This document shows, in pieces, positions 7,801 to 16,100 of a stretch of DNA of 56,326 bases. Origin of the DNA: Defluviitaleaceae bacterium (GTDB lineage Bacteria > Bacillota > Clostridia > Lachnospirales > WQUN01). The notes below the pieces were generated by a model. It was not told the origin of the DNA. It worked only from the letters and a program-made list of their open reading frames with translations, and made no database searches. The DNA is taken from contig WRAH01000015.1 in assembly GCA_009780315.1 (NCBI GenBank), positions 1 to 56,326 on the forward strand, in the 5' to 3' direction. The translations under genes and the position numbers were made by a program. The first letter of the stretch is position 1. Every line of letters starts with the position of its first letter.

Positions 7801-10005
7801 TGGGCATTGGAAAATCCAACCCCACGCTTTTCTGTACACTATTCAACCCGTGTTATTGACGCATCTACAATGCCTGACGGCACAGTGTTTAACTTTACAG
7901 CCAATGTAGTCACCGCTGACCGTGGAAACTTTGATGACAACACATCAACTATGTTTATAAGCACTCCACTGGTTAAAAATATGATACAAGACGGAAATAC
8001 AAACCGTTTAGAAGTAGAAATTTTCATCAATCAGCACGGTGCAAGACTTGGCGCACCACATTATCCCACACGTTTTACTGCACGGGACACAATGAGTACA
8101 AATATGGCGTTTATCCTCAACACCATTAGACTTTATACCCAAGACCAAAACCCAGACGGCTCATGGAATGGTGTGTGGCGGCCACAAGCCATCAATCCAG
8201 TAGTGGGTGAATTATGGAGTATCAACCCTCGTGAAATTTGGGAATTTGACCTTGAACTCCCTAATGAAACCCCTGTAAGGTTAACCTATGATGTCATTGT
8301 TACTGCCCCTCAAGGTCAGGTGCATGAAGTGCATAACTCTATAAGCTTACTTGGTATTGCTTACTTGCCGGGTACGCCGATAAACCTCACCTATAGTGTC
8401 AATGCATTTGCAGGCGGAAGCATGGAAACTATCAGAATTTATAAGCAAGACGATGTAACAGGTGCAGGACTGCAAGGTGCAGAATTTGAACTCTATGTTG
8501 CGTTCTTGCCAAACTTCGGTGTTTTCAGCGGGGCTAATATGCTTCAACAACGTGATGTCAACGGTGTAACCTTCTTTGGTATCGACACCAATGGCATAAC
8601 AGATGCGAATGGTAGAATTGATTTTACAGTTTCTCAGCTTAACAGAACATCCAACTTCCTGTTCTTGCTTGTAGAAACTGTGTCACCCGAAGGTTACTAC
8701 CTGCCCCAAGGTGAAGAAGCATACACATTCTTTGTGCTTGCGGGTAGCCCTGTTCAAGAAGCAACAAGAACAGCATTGGGTACACAACTGGGTCTGGATA
8801 GCCCAGTGCAAGCCATTATGAATCACGTAAACATTACAAATACACAAATGCTAGGCACTTTGTATCTTGAAAAAGAAGTCATAAGCGATTATGTTGATGT
8901 TGATATGGAACTGATAACATCAAAAGACTTTGAGTTTACCGTAACCTTTGAAACAAGCCATACTAACCATGCTAATGTGATAACCCTTGAAGTAGGCGGC
9001 GATGTGAACCATGCCTTTGCAGGCGGCACAGTGACACTAGGTCATGGTGAGTATGCAAGATTCAGTAATGTTCCAATTGGTACAGTATTTACAATTGTTG
9101 AAGACGACTATCTCGACTATGGTTTTGTGTCTAACTTTGTAAATAACACCACAACAGTAACCATTGAAGACCGTCATGCAGAAACAGTGACTTTTATCAA
9201 TGAGTTTACCCCACGGACATTAAACATTTCAAAGGTGGTCATTGGTGAGTATGTTACAGATGTAGAAAGGGAAATGGACTTTGAGTTTACCATCACTTTC
9301 TCAAGACCTGTAACATTTGAAGACAATAAAAACTTCACCAGCGGAACATTTACACTGCGTCATGATGAGTCAGTAAGATTCACAAATATTCTCATGGGTA
9401 CAGATTTTGAAGTGGTTGAAGCTGACTATTCGGAGTTAGGGTTTGAATCAAACTTCCCTAACAATACCGAAACAGGAACAATCATTACCCAAGGTGTGGA
9501 AAACATTACTTTTGTCAATCAATTCACACCAATCCCCGTTGACCCAGAACCTCCCGTTGACCCAGGCCCTCCTGTAGAGCCAGGCGGTGGTTCGGACGAA
9601 GATGATGACTATGACAGAACCATCATTCGTCCAGTACCCCCCAATCCATCAGACCCAACTCCAGATGGTGAGGTTGAAACCCCAGAATCTCAACCTACAC
9701 CAGCATCACCAGACAATACTTTGGTTGCGTATAACAACATGTGGGTAGAGTTTGATGACAATGATGTGCCATTAGGCGCATGGACTTGGGATGATGATGC
9801 AGATGAATGGGTATTTGATGATGGCAATGTACCATTAGGCGCAATGTTGCCAGCAACATCTCCTATTGCCGCTGTAGTGGCACTCATGCCTCAAACAGGT
9901 ATAACCAGTATCATGCCAATACTTGTTGCAGGATTAGCCCTTTCAATCCTCATTGCCGCATTTGCAATATTTGCACTTCGTAAGTCGAAAAAAGAACGTA
10001 TATAG
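4837..10005 (+). CDS. Giant cell-wall-anchored surface protein with Cna-B/SpaA-like and repeat domains
   Basis: 1722 residues, start ATG 4837 after AAGGGGG. Order: signal peptide with hydrophobic core around residues 15-35; a short acidic, Cys-rich stretch around residues 50-110 (CECEYP, CECDPY, DEYCECGCH); a long beta-rich adhesin-like body; a SpaA/Cna-B-like isopeptide domain near 1190-1330 (IYKQDDVTGAGLQGAEFEL, then VETVSPEGYYLP); two DUF5979-like repeats near 1340-1560 (FEFTVTF and FEFTITF); a Pro-rich spacer; a duplicated DVPLGAW / NVPLGAM motif; and a sortase signal MPQTG followed by a membrane helix and RKSKKERI. The sorting motif has Met where LPxTG has Leu. The gene is monocistronic between a possible regulatory hairpin and a strong terminator. 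Likely an adhesin; no sortase gene is in the window. Confidence 0.85.
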   Translation: MKKRKHLGKKLMSLFMAFTLMLSMVSIIPAATIADSELPTEMEVIVDDDHESETLPQVEDEENEENPVYPDCEEEYCECEYPVEEEDAFECECDPYVDCDEYCECGCHDFLPELPIVLVPPVVSNDGVTYSYDLTDFITGVSITDADGTEIEGNTIYVGQKLLFTFNFAANEVTQFQYNNDGFLTYVLPEVLYISEDLLSEGILAQNNMPLGAFNLNTNNVFNVWFYEVDSTGSPTYDGINFIDRYDNVNFSLQILAQVNNIPGNLIFFGLDHTWNFLIVEPDSELTVTTAATWIGRGAHPQDRFDFTTDMRTVSPVAVRNINMTEVLTLPTPWGGRTASDMFIINPPSNSAITNVRYSVDGGAFTNIDVTYNFINNGTSNYVLESFEYYFEGLALEPNAMLRVMYSVDINILIENNPHLHTNIRGGLTQIGFNEAAYNFTMRNNVRIDSNSPYDVSATIAIRGERRLPAWISKSVSATGGVTTNRTWTATMGNGREIINGEQVTDILDARLTLPADDSIQIRLYGRPTGRTNTNTTQPNPATGALGNLAYTVSFLAANRVLTAQASEMSDYFTRVDDNRFEFIVPSNLGNIYRVVFVYATTHVAPIQGESTLATVTNRIYHGTPETPAFGLTGSGHHWAQAQFSHVFPTVPTTSWPSVGHNSGRGIIAQANGEYIIRYTTTISVPAATQGTPNGNQGRNFWMNNVVNYIPVDIIRSTATPTTAIPVNINPENITVTLNPPDDNFNYTIVMHPDAPNQWEILFGENPIDRASSIWQFTNARTITITYTVPLSSTRIDGVDLETVLRANEASFIRSESHLRQLNAAGNPANVTSLTGSVRTADFWPIFRTVTTDTLDPSIQHHTVRINHRNMNRGNFLGPAADGWSFTDSFDSTLELVPNSLFIRRETNTTQTHFFGPFQGSGHVLGASAHPHPTAVQSSPGGFSVNLRELNTINWAGAVEHFNLASIAATVGAASPNALNPVWDGVDSWALENPTPRFSVHYSTRVIDASTMPDGTVFNFTANVVTADRGNFDDNTSTMFISTPLVKNMIQDGNTNRLEVEIFINQHGARLGAPHYPTRFTARDTMSTNMAFILNTIRLYTQDQNPDGSWNGVWRPQAINPVVGELWSINPREIWEFDLELPNETPVRLTYDVIVTAPQGQVHEVHNSISLLGIAYLPGTPINLTYSVNAFAGGSMETIRIYKQDDVTGAGLQGAEFELYVAFLPNFGVFSGANMLQQRDVNGVTFFGIDTNGITDANGRIDFTVSQLNRTSNFLFLLVETVSPEGYYLPQGEEAYTFFVLAGSPVQEATRTALGTQLGLDSPVQAIMNHVNITNTQMLGTLYLEKEVISDYVDVDMELITSKDFEFTVTFETSHTNHANVITLEVGGDVNHAFAGGTVTLGHGEYARFSNVPIGTVFTIVEDDYLDYGFVSNFVNNTTTVTIEDRHAETVTFINEFTPRTLNISKVVIGEYVTDVEREMDFEFTITFSRPVTFEDNKNFTSGTFTLRHDESVRFTNILMGTDFEVVEADYSELGFESNFPNNTETGTIITQGVENITFVNQFTPIPVDPEPPVDPGPPVEPGGGSDEDDDYDRTIIRPVPPNPSDPTPDGEVETPESQPTPASPDNTLVAYNNMWVEFDDNDVPLGAWTWDDDADEWVFDDGNVPLGAMLPATSPIAAVVALMPQTGITSIMPILVAGLALSILIAAFAIFALRKSKKERI

Positions 10006-10015
10006 GTAAATAAGC

Positions 10016-10052
10016 AAAACGCCCTTGGCAGCGAGTATGCCAAGGGCGTTTT
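10016..10052 (+). terminator. Terminator of the surface protein gene
   Basis: Perfect 15-bp stem AAAACGCCCTTGGCA / TGCCAAGGGCGTTTT with a 7-nt loop. Confidence 0.92.
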
Positions 10053-10141
10053 GACGTTAAAAGATGGCGGCAAAGGAATGCACCATTCGAGGTGATTTTT
10101 TCTTGGAAATAGAGTATAATCAATAAGGTAGGGAGGATTTA

Positions 10142-11140
10142 ATGAATAAGAAAAATGAGAAAGAAACAAAAAAAATCGACATAAAAAGAGTTGTTTCATG
10201 GGCAGGTACATTGTTAATGCTGATATCCTTTGGGTTTATTGGACAACGGTTTATGAACTATGGAATAGATTTTTCTTTGTTGTATTCACCAGCAGTGGTG
10301 ATAGGGCTTCTTGCAGTTGCGGCAGGGGAAGGGATTGCAATGATTGGAACATCCCTTAATTTTCGTGCATTGGTGCGAAACGTCACAGGTATAACCGTTG
10401 CTCATCCTGTTGCAATTATTCCATATTTGCAATCCAATTTGTACAAATATATACCCGGTGGGGTAATGTATGTGGCAGGACGGCATAAAATGGTGCTTGA
10501 AACAAAAGGGCTTTCCCACGGAAAGCTGGTTTTTTGTACGGTGCTGGAAGGTGTAATTATTGCTATTGGCGCACTTATCGTTGCTTTTGTGCTTTCTTTT
10601 GAATTTACGACAACGTATATTTTAAACCTTGGCGATAATGAAATTTTGCCTTTTATTTTGTTGGCTGTAGGTGTGATTTTGCTTGTGGGCGTGATTCCAA
10701 TGGTTATTTTTTGGAACAAAATCTCTGCGGCATGGCAGAGGTTTAAAGAGAATGCGGAGATATTAAAGCTTTCTGTTATAGTCACCCGTTTTGGCGTTGC
10801 AATTTTGCTAATGTCCCTTTGGGGCTCTACATTTATGATTGTACTTTTACTGCTTGGGCAGCCCCTTTCGCCCCAGTTGGCAATTACGATTATTGGATTG
10901 TATCTTCTAGCGTGGTTAGCGGGTTTTATTACTCCAGGTGCGCCAAGTGGCTTTGGTATTCGCGAAGCGGTCATGATGATGTTTCTCACAGGGCTTGTAT
11001 ATTATGAAATCCTTTTGGCGGCACTGCTTATGCATCGTGTCGTGGTTATGATTGGTGACATATTCGCCTATGGACTAGGTTGGACATATGTAAAAATCAC
11101 ATCATCTGCGATGATGGAAAGGAGTAAGTCATATGATTAA
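10142..11140 (+). CDS. Flippase-like integral membrane protein (LPG synthase TM-region family)
   Basis: 332 residues with about eight predicted membrane helices. The family signature NLYKYIPGGVMYVAGR near residue 98 and the PGAPSGFGIREA motif near 263 are those of the lysylphosphatidylglycerol synthase transmembrane / UPF0104 flippase-like group. There is no C-terminal aminoacyl-transfer domain, so it is not a complete MprF. It starts at ATG 10142 after a GGGAGGA site and overlaps the DUF4438 gene by 8 bp. A role in moving or modifying an envelope lipid is inferred from the family only. Confidence 0.75.
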   Translation: MNKKNEKETKKIDIKRVVSWAGTLLMLISFGFIGQRFMNYGIDFSLLYSPAVVIGLLAVAAGEGIAMIGTSLNFRALVRNVTGITVAHPVAIIPYLQSNLYKYIPGGVMYVAGRHKMVLETKGLSHGKLVFCTVLEGVIIAIGALIVAFVLSFEFTTTYILNLGDNEILPFILLAVGVILLVGVIPMVIFWNKISAAWQRFKENAEILKLSVIVTRFGVAILLMSLWGSTFMIVLLLLGQPLSPQLAITIIGLYLLAWLAGFITPGAPSGFGIREAVMMMFLTGLVYYEILLAALLMHRVVVMIGDIFAYGLGWTYVKITSSAMMERSKSYD

Positions 11141-11987
11141 GACGAACAAGGACAAATTACCTGTAGTGTCAGTTGCAGGTGTGGTATGGCATTCAAAGGG
11201 CGGTGCGGCAGGGCGTTTAAGCGCGAACGGCGACCATATTTGGGTGCAGGGTACAGGGGGTATCACATATAATGTGAAAATTGGCGACCCTTGTATAGGC
11301 TGGGTTGCAGACCATTTAGAACCAGGCGTATCAACACGCCACAAAGAGGATGACCATAATCAAGCATATACGGTACTTAGCTGTATTGGTAATGAAGCCA
11401 CTGTACGCAGTGGAGACGCAAAGGGCGAAAAAGGTATCGTGACAGGAAAACATGGCGGTTGCAATCATGTGATGATTTATTTTCCAAAAGATACATTAGA
11501 AAAGCTAGACATTGATGATAAAATAACGGTGAAAGCCACAGGTCAAGGCATGGCATTTACTGAATATCCAGATATAAAGTTACGAAACACAAGTCCTGCT
11601 TTGCTTGAAAAAATGAACATTAAAGAAGACGAGGGCATACTTAAAATAGGCGTGTCAAAAATTGTTCCAGCAGATATTATGGGAAGCGGGTTGGGCGCGT
11701 CAAGTGCTGCCCATGGAGACTATGATATTACTATGTTTGACCAAGTCATGATTGACAAGTATGGTTTAGATGAGCTACGTTTCGGTGATATCGTTGCCAT
11801 TCAAAATGCTGACAACCGATATGGCTACTCTTATCGCACGGGTGCATGTTCTATTGGTGTTATTATTCATGGCAATAGTGTTGTGGCAGGGCATGGCCCA
11901 GGCGTAACAACCCTTATAACTAGCCATTTGCCACTGATTGAGCCCTTTATAGACAAGGATGCCAATTTAGCAACATACTTTTTATAA
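11133..11987 (+). CDS. DUF4438 family protein
   Basis: 284 residues, resembling DUF4438 proteins (the family with a solved Thermotoga structure but no assigned function). Recognisable stretches are the N-terminal SVAGVVWHSKGGAAGRLS, GIVTGKHGGCNHVMIYFP and the near C-terminal GACSIGVIIHGNSVVAGHGPG. No signal peptide or membrane helix is seen, so it is probably cytoplasmic. Translation is coupled to the preceding membrane protein gene (overlap 8 bp). No function is proposed. Confidence 0.75.
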   Translation: MIKTNKDKLPVVSVAGVVWHSKGGAAGRLSANGDHIWVQGTGGITYNVKIGDPCIGWVADHLEPGVSTRHKEDDHNQAYTVLSCIGNEATVRSGDAKGEKGIVTGKHGGCNHVMIYFPKDTLEKLDIDDKITVKATGQGMAFTEYPDIKLRNTSPALLEKMNIKEDEGILKIGVSKIVPADIMGSGLGASSAAHGDYDITMFDQVMIDKYGLDELRFGDIVAIQNADNRYGYSYRTGACSIGVIIHGNSVVAGHGPGVTTLITSHLPLIEPFIDKDANLATYFL

Positions 11988-12014
11988 AAGCAGAAAAATC
12001 AATTTTAAACAAAT

Positions 12015-12040
12015 AAAAACCCTCACATGAGGGTTTTTTT
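12015..12040 (+). terminator. Terminator after the DUF4438 gene
   Basis: AAAAACCCTC / GAGGGTTTTT with a 4-nt loop, followed by further T. Confidence 0.9.
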
Positions 12041-12053
12041 CTTTTTTTATGGA

Positions 12054-12082
12054 TTGACATCTTCTTATAAGCAAAATATAAT
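12054..12082 (+). promoter_or_regulatory. Consensus promoter of the PadR operon
   Basis: TTGACA (12054-12059), 17-bp spacer, TATAAT (12077-12082): exact sigma-A consensus at both hexamers. Transcription would begin near 12089, which excludes an ATG at 12081 as the PadR start. Confidence 0.85.
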
Positions 12083-12122
12083 GCTATGTACAACACAGTA
12101 CTCAATGAAAGGAAAATCTATA

Positions 12123-12476
12123 TTGGGCGATATACTATCAACAACAAATATAGCCAGCGGACATCTTGATATTGTACTTCTAAAAATCATATCCATGGGT
12201 GACTGCTATGGTTACAGCATTAGTAAAACGATAACCTACATTACAAATCACAGTTGGGAGCTAAAAGAAGCTACATTATATTCTGGGTTAAGAAGGTTGG
12301 AGTCAGGACAAATGATAGAAAGCTATTGGGGTGATGAAAGCCAAGGCGGACGCAGAAAGTATTATGCGATAACCGACCATGGGCGCGAAGAGCTGCAACA
12401 AAGTGTTAACAGATGGGCACTTACAAGAAATAATGTGGACAGAATTTTAGCATGGGAGGGTAATCGTAATGAATAA
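12123..12476 (+). CDS. PadR family transcriptional regulator
   Basis: About 117 residues: a PadR winged helix (ASGHLDIVLLKIISMGDCYGY, then LKEATLYSGLRRLESGQMIES and GGRRKYYAITDHGREEL, each a hallmark segment). TTG at 12123 is preferred as start because GAAAGGA lies 9 nt upstream; ATG 12105 is possible but has no ribosome binding site. The stop overlaps the next gene by 8 bp. PadR proteins paired with a small membrane protein of this type commonly repress their own operon; autoregulation at the consensus promoter is inferred. Confidence 0.88.
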   Translation: MGDILSTTNIASGHLDIVLLKIISMGDCYGYSISKTITYITNHSWELKEATLYSGLRRLESGQMIESYWGDESQGGRRKYYAITDHGREELQQSVNRWALTRNNVDRILAWEGNRNE

Positions 12477-12993
12477 TGCTCGTATTACAGATTTTATAGA
12501 CGAACTTTTTGTAAAGTTTGAACACACAAACGCACTTCATGAGCAAAAGGAAGAACTAAAAACCAACATGACCGAACGTGTTAAAGACTACATGGCAATG
12601 GGCTATGATTTTGACAGAGCCTTTGACACGGCAAAAAATGACCTTGGTGATGTCAACGAGCTGGTGGCAGACTTGAATCTAAAAAAGCATGATACCTTTC
12701 ATGACCATGACACATCTCCCAGCAAAACAAAAATTGATTGGCGTATGCTGATAGCTTTAACGCCGTTTATCTTCTTAGGGTTGGGCTTTGCATTTGACTG
12801 GTGGGCATGGGCTTGGGTGATTATTCCTGTATCTGCAATTTGGCTGGGTGCGAATATAAGCTGGACACATAAGATAGTTGCAACCACACCATTTATTTTT
12901 GTAATGGGCGGAATGTTTTTTGGCTGGTGGGCATGGGGCTGGGTAATCATTCCTGTTTCGGCTATCTTATTTGGGGCAATACAAAAACGATAA
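12469..12993 (+). CDS. Permease-prefix-domain membrane protein, PadR partner
   Basis: 174 residues. The N-terminal ~75 residues resemble the soluble 'permease prefix' domain that often follows a PadR gene (helical, with GYDFDRAFDTAKNDLGDV). After a hydrophilic linker come four short membrane segments built from two repeats, each holding a WWAWxWVIIPVSAI motif, so the membrane part arose by internal duplication. It overlaps the PadR gene. Probable PadR-controlled envelope-sensing partner; biochemical role unknown. Confidence 0.7.
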   Translation: MNNARITDFIDELFVKFEHTNALHEQKEELKTNMTERVKDYMAMGYDFDRAFDTAKNDLGDVNELVADLNLKKHDTFHDHDTSPSKTKIDWRMLIALTPFIFLGLGFAFDWWAWAWVIIPVSAIWLGANISWTHKIVATTPFIFVMGGMFFGWWAWGWVIIPVSAILFGAIQKR

Positions 12994-13070
12994 AAAATAA
13001 AATATATTTATTGAACCTGTTGAAATTTGCTTGAACTTGTGTCATAGTTTATAGGTCATTAAAATTCAAA

Positions 13071-13180
13071 GGTGGTTTAAGATGTTGCGAAGCAAAATGG
13101 AACATTATTTCTGTACTTGAGCAAAGTATGGAAGAAGCCGTGAGCTTCTACGCGCATTTGCGATACGCATTTAAACCACC
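13071..13180 (+). ncRNA. Candidate structured 5' leader RNA (multi-branched)
   Basis: The only gene-free stretch here (12994-13304). A perfect 10-bp closing stem GGTGGTTTAA (13071-13080) / TTAAACCACC (13171-13180) encloses four possible hairpins: ATGTT/AACAT (13082-13105), TACTT/AAGTA (13114-13128), AGAAGC/GCTTCT with loop CGTGA (13133-13149) and TGCG/CGCA (13159-13169). Two more hairpins follow before the start codon, including GGGTTTTTGC/GCGAAAACCC around 13219-13252. It matches no riboswitch I recognise. It precedes the operon of two C_GCAxxG_C_C proteins, a TDT transporter and a rhodanese. A cis-regulatory RNA is the inference. Confidence 0.45.
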
Positions 13181-13304
13181 ATTTATAAATCCATTCTCTT
13201 TAGGGTGTCTTTGGTTTTTGGGGTTTTTGCGTTTGTTCATGTTGCGAAAACCCTTACACCAATAGGCATCTTTTTTGATGTCTAAAACATGAGGAGGAGA
13301 TTTA

Positions 13305-13772
13305 GTGAAGAAAGAAATTAACTTGGAAAAAGTGCGTGCAGATGCACAAGAGGCTTACAAATCAGGCGAGTTTTTGTGTGCCGAAGCCGTTGTGCATTCA
13401 GTACGTGCTAATGTTGACCCCAATATGCCTAAAGAGATGATTCACGTGGCATCAGGGTTTCCCGTTGGGGTTGGACGAGCGCAGTGTATGTGCGGTACAG
13501 TTTCTGCGGGTACAATATGTTTGGGATACTTTTTTGGGCGTACATTCCCCACAACCATTACTGACCCGCAAAGTCTAAAAACCATTACTCTTGCGTATGA
13601 ATTGCAAGACCACTTTAAGCAAAAGAACAAAGCCTTGTGTTGCCATGTTCACCTAAAAGGAATGGATGAACCAAGGAATGGACATCCCGAAAAATGCGCG
13701 GGGTTTGTAGGAGACATGGCAGTGAAAACGGCTGAAATTGTGGCACGTGAGCTGGGAGGTAAACTGGTATGA
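13305..13772 (+). CDS. C_GCAxxG_C_C family protein (first copy)
   Basis: 155 residues of the redox-type C_GCAxxG_C_C family. Conserved cysteines are visible in FLCAEAVVHSV near residue 23, in the core GRAQCMCGTVSAG near 58, in ALCCHVHLKG near 109 and in KCAGFVGDMA near 128. The start is GTG 13305 behind GAGGAGGAG. The stop overlaps the start of the paralog by 4 bp. The family is thought to bind metal or do redox chemistry, but its reaction is not established. The neighbours (TDT transporter and rhodanese) suggest a sulfur, selenium or oxyanion connection, which is inference. Confidence 0.85.
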   Translation: MKKEINLEKVRADAQEAYKSGEFLCAEAVVHSVRANVDPNMPKEMIHVASGFPVGVGRAQCMCGTVSAGTICLGYFFGRTFPTTITDPQSLKTITLAYELQDHFKQKNKALCCHVHLKGMDEPRNGHPEKCAGFVGDMAVKTAEIVARELGGKLV

Positions 13773-14257
13773 AAAAAGAAGTGAGCATAAAGCAAGTGCG
13801 CTATGACGCAGAAGAGGTTTTTCGCATTGGCGGATTTTATTGTTCAGAAGCGATTATGTCTTCCATCCGCAAAAATATTGACCCCAATATGCCAGAGGCT
13901 TTGATATCTGCCGCTTCGGGTTTTCCTATTGGTGTAGGGCGCAGCCGTTGCATGTGCGGTGCAATATCTGGTGCAATTCTTGCACTGGGCTATTTCTTCG
14001 GGCGTGACAAAGGCAAGGCAAATGATGAAAAAAGTGATAAATGTATGGAACTTGCCCACGAATTACAGGCATCATTCCGCAGTAATCATCAAGGCACACT
14101 ATGTTGTTATAAGCACATCGAAGGTATGGACATTTTAAGCGGAGAACATAAAAAGCAATGCGTTGCCTTTACTGGTGAATGCGCGCAAAAAGCCGCTGAA
14201 ATTATTGCACGGGAAAAAGGAATAAAATTAAATTATGACTGGGTGGAGGTGCGGTAA
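13769..14257 (+). CDS. C_GCAxxG_C_C family protein (second copy)
   Basis: 162-residue paralog of the preceding protein, with the same cysteine pattern: YCSEAIMSSI, GRSRCMCGAISGA, TLCCYKHIEGMD and QCVAFTGEC. Both share NxDPNMP, suggesting a tandem duplication that has since diverged. The ATG overlaps the upstream TGA (ATGA). The two may form a heteromer; this is not shown by the sequence. Confidence 0.85.
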   Translation: MKKEVSIKQVRYDAEEVFRIGGFYCSEAIMSSIRKNIDPNMPEALISAASGFPIGVGRSRCMCGAISGAILALGYFFGRDKGKANDEKSDKCMELAHELQASFRSNHQGTLCCYKHIEGMDILSGEHKKQCVAFTGECAQKAAEIIAREKGIKLNYDWVEVR

Positions 14258-14259
14258 CG

Positions 14260-15207
14260 ATGAAGAAATTTATAAAGGCTATACCCATGGCAACACCAGG
14301 GCTGGCACTAGGGCTTGCCGCGCTGGGTAACTTGTTAAACTTTCCTGTCATGTTTGAACATGCCGCAACAATACGCTATATATGCGGTGTGCTTGCGGTG
14401 ATTGTATTGCTCATTTTTGCACTAAAACTGATTTTTGATTGGCCTCATGCCCGCGAGGAGCTAAAAACACCAGTGCCTTTGAGTGTTTTGCCTACAGCAA
14501 CTATGGCAATAATGTTGCTTGCCACTTACATTCGCCCCCATGTGCCGGAAGTCGCTCTTGTTGTGTGGTATACAGGACTTGTAGTGCATGTTCTAATTAT
14601 GTTATTGTTTATCTGGAGATTTGTCATAGGCTTTAAACTTGGCACAGTCTTTCCAAGCTGGTTTATTGTTGCTGTAGGTATTGTAACGGCTAGTGTCACC
14701 GCACCAGCAATGGGTGCTTTACACATTGGGCAAATCATCTTCTATGTAGGGTTGGTATTGTACATCATTACTTTATCGCTAGTGATTGTAAGGATGAATA
14801 AAGTGCGCGTCTTTCCAGAGCCTGCACGTAAAACCGTGGCAATTTTTACTGCCCCAGCCGCGCTTTTGACCGTGGGTTATTTCAGTTCATTTATTTCACA
14901 GGGGCAAGGCGTTCCGCAACTTGTATATGTATTGGTTAGCATTGCGACACTTTGCTATATTTATGTATGCTTTATGATAATTGTAGAGTTGCGTAAAATT
15001 GACTTTTATCCTACCTACGCGGCATTTACCTTTCCATTGGTTATTAGTGCGTTGGCGTTTAGGCTTGGGGCAAACTTTTTAGTTACACGCTACAGCTTAT
15101 ACTTTTTGCCTATCATTGCCAATGTGACTATGTGGATAGCCGTTGCCGCAGTGGTATTTGTCGTTTTACATTACATCAAATATTTCCGCTTTTGGCTAAA
15201 ATTCTAA
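14260..15207 (+). CDS. TDT family (TehA/SLAC1-like) transporter
   Basis: 315 residues with about ten predicted membrane helices and the N-terminal signature MATPGLALGLAALGNL of the tellurite-resistance/dicarboxylate transporter (TDT) family. A ribosome binding site (GGAGGTG) lies in the end of the upstream gene, and the reading frame begins 2 bp after its stop. Members move small anions or export oxyanions and sulfite; the substrate here is unknown, but the adjacent rhodanese points toward sulfur or selenium compounds. Confidence 0.8.
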   Translation: MKKFIKAIPMATPGLALGLAALGNLLNFPVMFEHAATIRYICGVLAVIVLLIFALKLIFDWPHAREELKTPVPLSVLPTATMAIMLLATYIRPHVPEVALVVWYTGLVVHVLIMLLFIWRFVIGFKLGTVFPSWFIVAVGIVTASVTAPAMGALHIGQIIFYVGLVLYIITLSLVIVRMNKVRVFPEPARKTVAIFTAPAALLTVGYFSSFISQGQGVPQLVYVLVSIATLCYIYVCFMIIVELRKIDFYPTYAAFTFPLVISALAFRLGANFLVTRYSLYFLPIIANVTMWIAVAAVVFVVLHYIKYFRFWLKF

Positions 15208-15220
15208 AGGAGGAATGGGC

Positions 15221-15991
15221 ATGAAGAAAATATCTATAATCGGAACTTTAGTTTTATGTGTGGTGGTGATATCTTTCATGGTTTATGCACAGAATAAATC
15301 CAATAATTCAATGATTACCTTAACGAATGCAGTCCTTGAATGGGATAGTTCCAGTGCCGAAGGTTACAAGGTTGTTGCTTATACCAACGACAATGGAAAC
15401 CCAGGTATTAGAATTAGAGAGGCAATCGTTGCAGATTCTCCATTTAATTTGCAGACAGATTTTGACTTGCCTACGCCGCGGCAAGCTTTAATCATGGTTC
15501 AATCCATCGCAAGCGGTGAGTTAAGCGCGCCAGTAGGCCCATTTAACCCTGGTGGAAACCCTACCGCAAGTCCTAATGATGTAGTTAACCGCTCTGCACC
15601 AAGTCCAGAAGGCTTTTTAGCACTTCGCAATGCCGCAGGTGAGGGGAACTATATTATTATTGACGCACGCATGAGGGATGAATTTTTAGAGGGGCATGTG
15701 CCAGGTGCAATACATTTTGCAGATGTGGCAAGTAGCCCATATGGTAATCCATTTGATACTGATGGGATTATTCCAGAAGCTTTTGCACAAGTTGCCCTTG
15801 ACGGAATACGCGCTTTGCCTGCTTACAATGGTTTTGATACACTTATTATCACCTATTGCCGCGGCGGAAATAGAAGTGTTCCTATTGCAAATTGGTTTGC
15901 TATGGAAGGGTACACCAACGTATTTGACGGTGCAACCCCTGCCAATTTGGCATTAGCCTTTGGTAATGTTATACCTGTTGCTGTAGAATAA
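15221..15991 (+). CDS. Secreted or membrane-anchored rhodanese domain protein
   Basis: 256 residues. An N-terminal hydrophobic segment (ISIIGTLVLCVVVISFMVYA) acts as signal peptide or anchor. Residues ~130-255 form a rhodanese domain: IIIDARMRDEFLEGHVPGAIH followed by the active-site loop YCRGGNRS with catalytic Cys. The first ~100 residues resemble a fibronectin-like or carbohydrate-side domain but are not identified. ATG 15221 is chosen over 15215 because GGAGG is 7 nt from it. Sulfurtransferase activity outside the membrane is inferred. Last gene of the operon. Confidence 0.82.
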   Translation: MKKISIIGTLVLCVVVISFMVYAQNKSNNSMITLTNAVLEWDSSSAEGYKVVAYTNDNGNPGIRIREAIVADSPFNLQTDFDLPTPRQALIMVQSIASGELSAPVGPFNPGGNPTASPNDVVNRSAPSPEGFLALRNAAGEGNYIIIDARMRDEFLEGHVPGAIHFADVASSPYGNPFDTDGIIPEAFAQVALDGIRALPAYNGFDTLIITYCRGGNRSVPIANWFAMEGYTNVFDGATPANLALAFGNVIPVAVE

Positions 15992-16048
15992 ATTTAGAGG
16001 ACAGTTTTATAAAGTTCCTTAATGAGTACAGGGTTCATCATGATTAAG

Positions 16049-16090
16049 AAAAATGCCTCAACAATCGTTAGCTTGTTGAGGCATTTTTTT
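16049..16090. terminator. Bidirectional terminator between convergent genes
   Basis: 16-bp stem AAAAATGCCTCAACAA / TTGTTGAGGCATTTTT with T-runs in both directions, between the rhodanese gene (+) and the tocopherol cyclase-like gene (-). Confidence 0.92.
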
Positions 16091-16100
16091 ATAGGCACAT

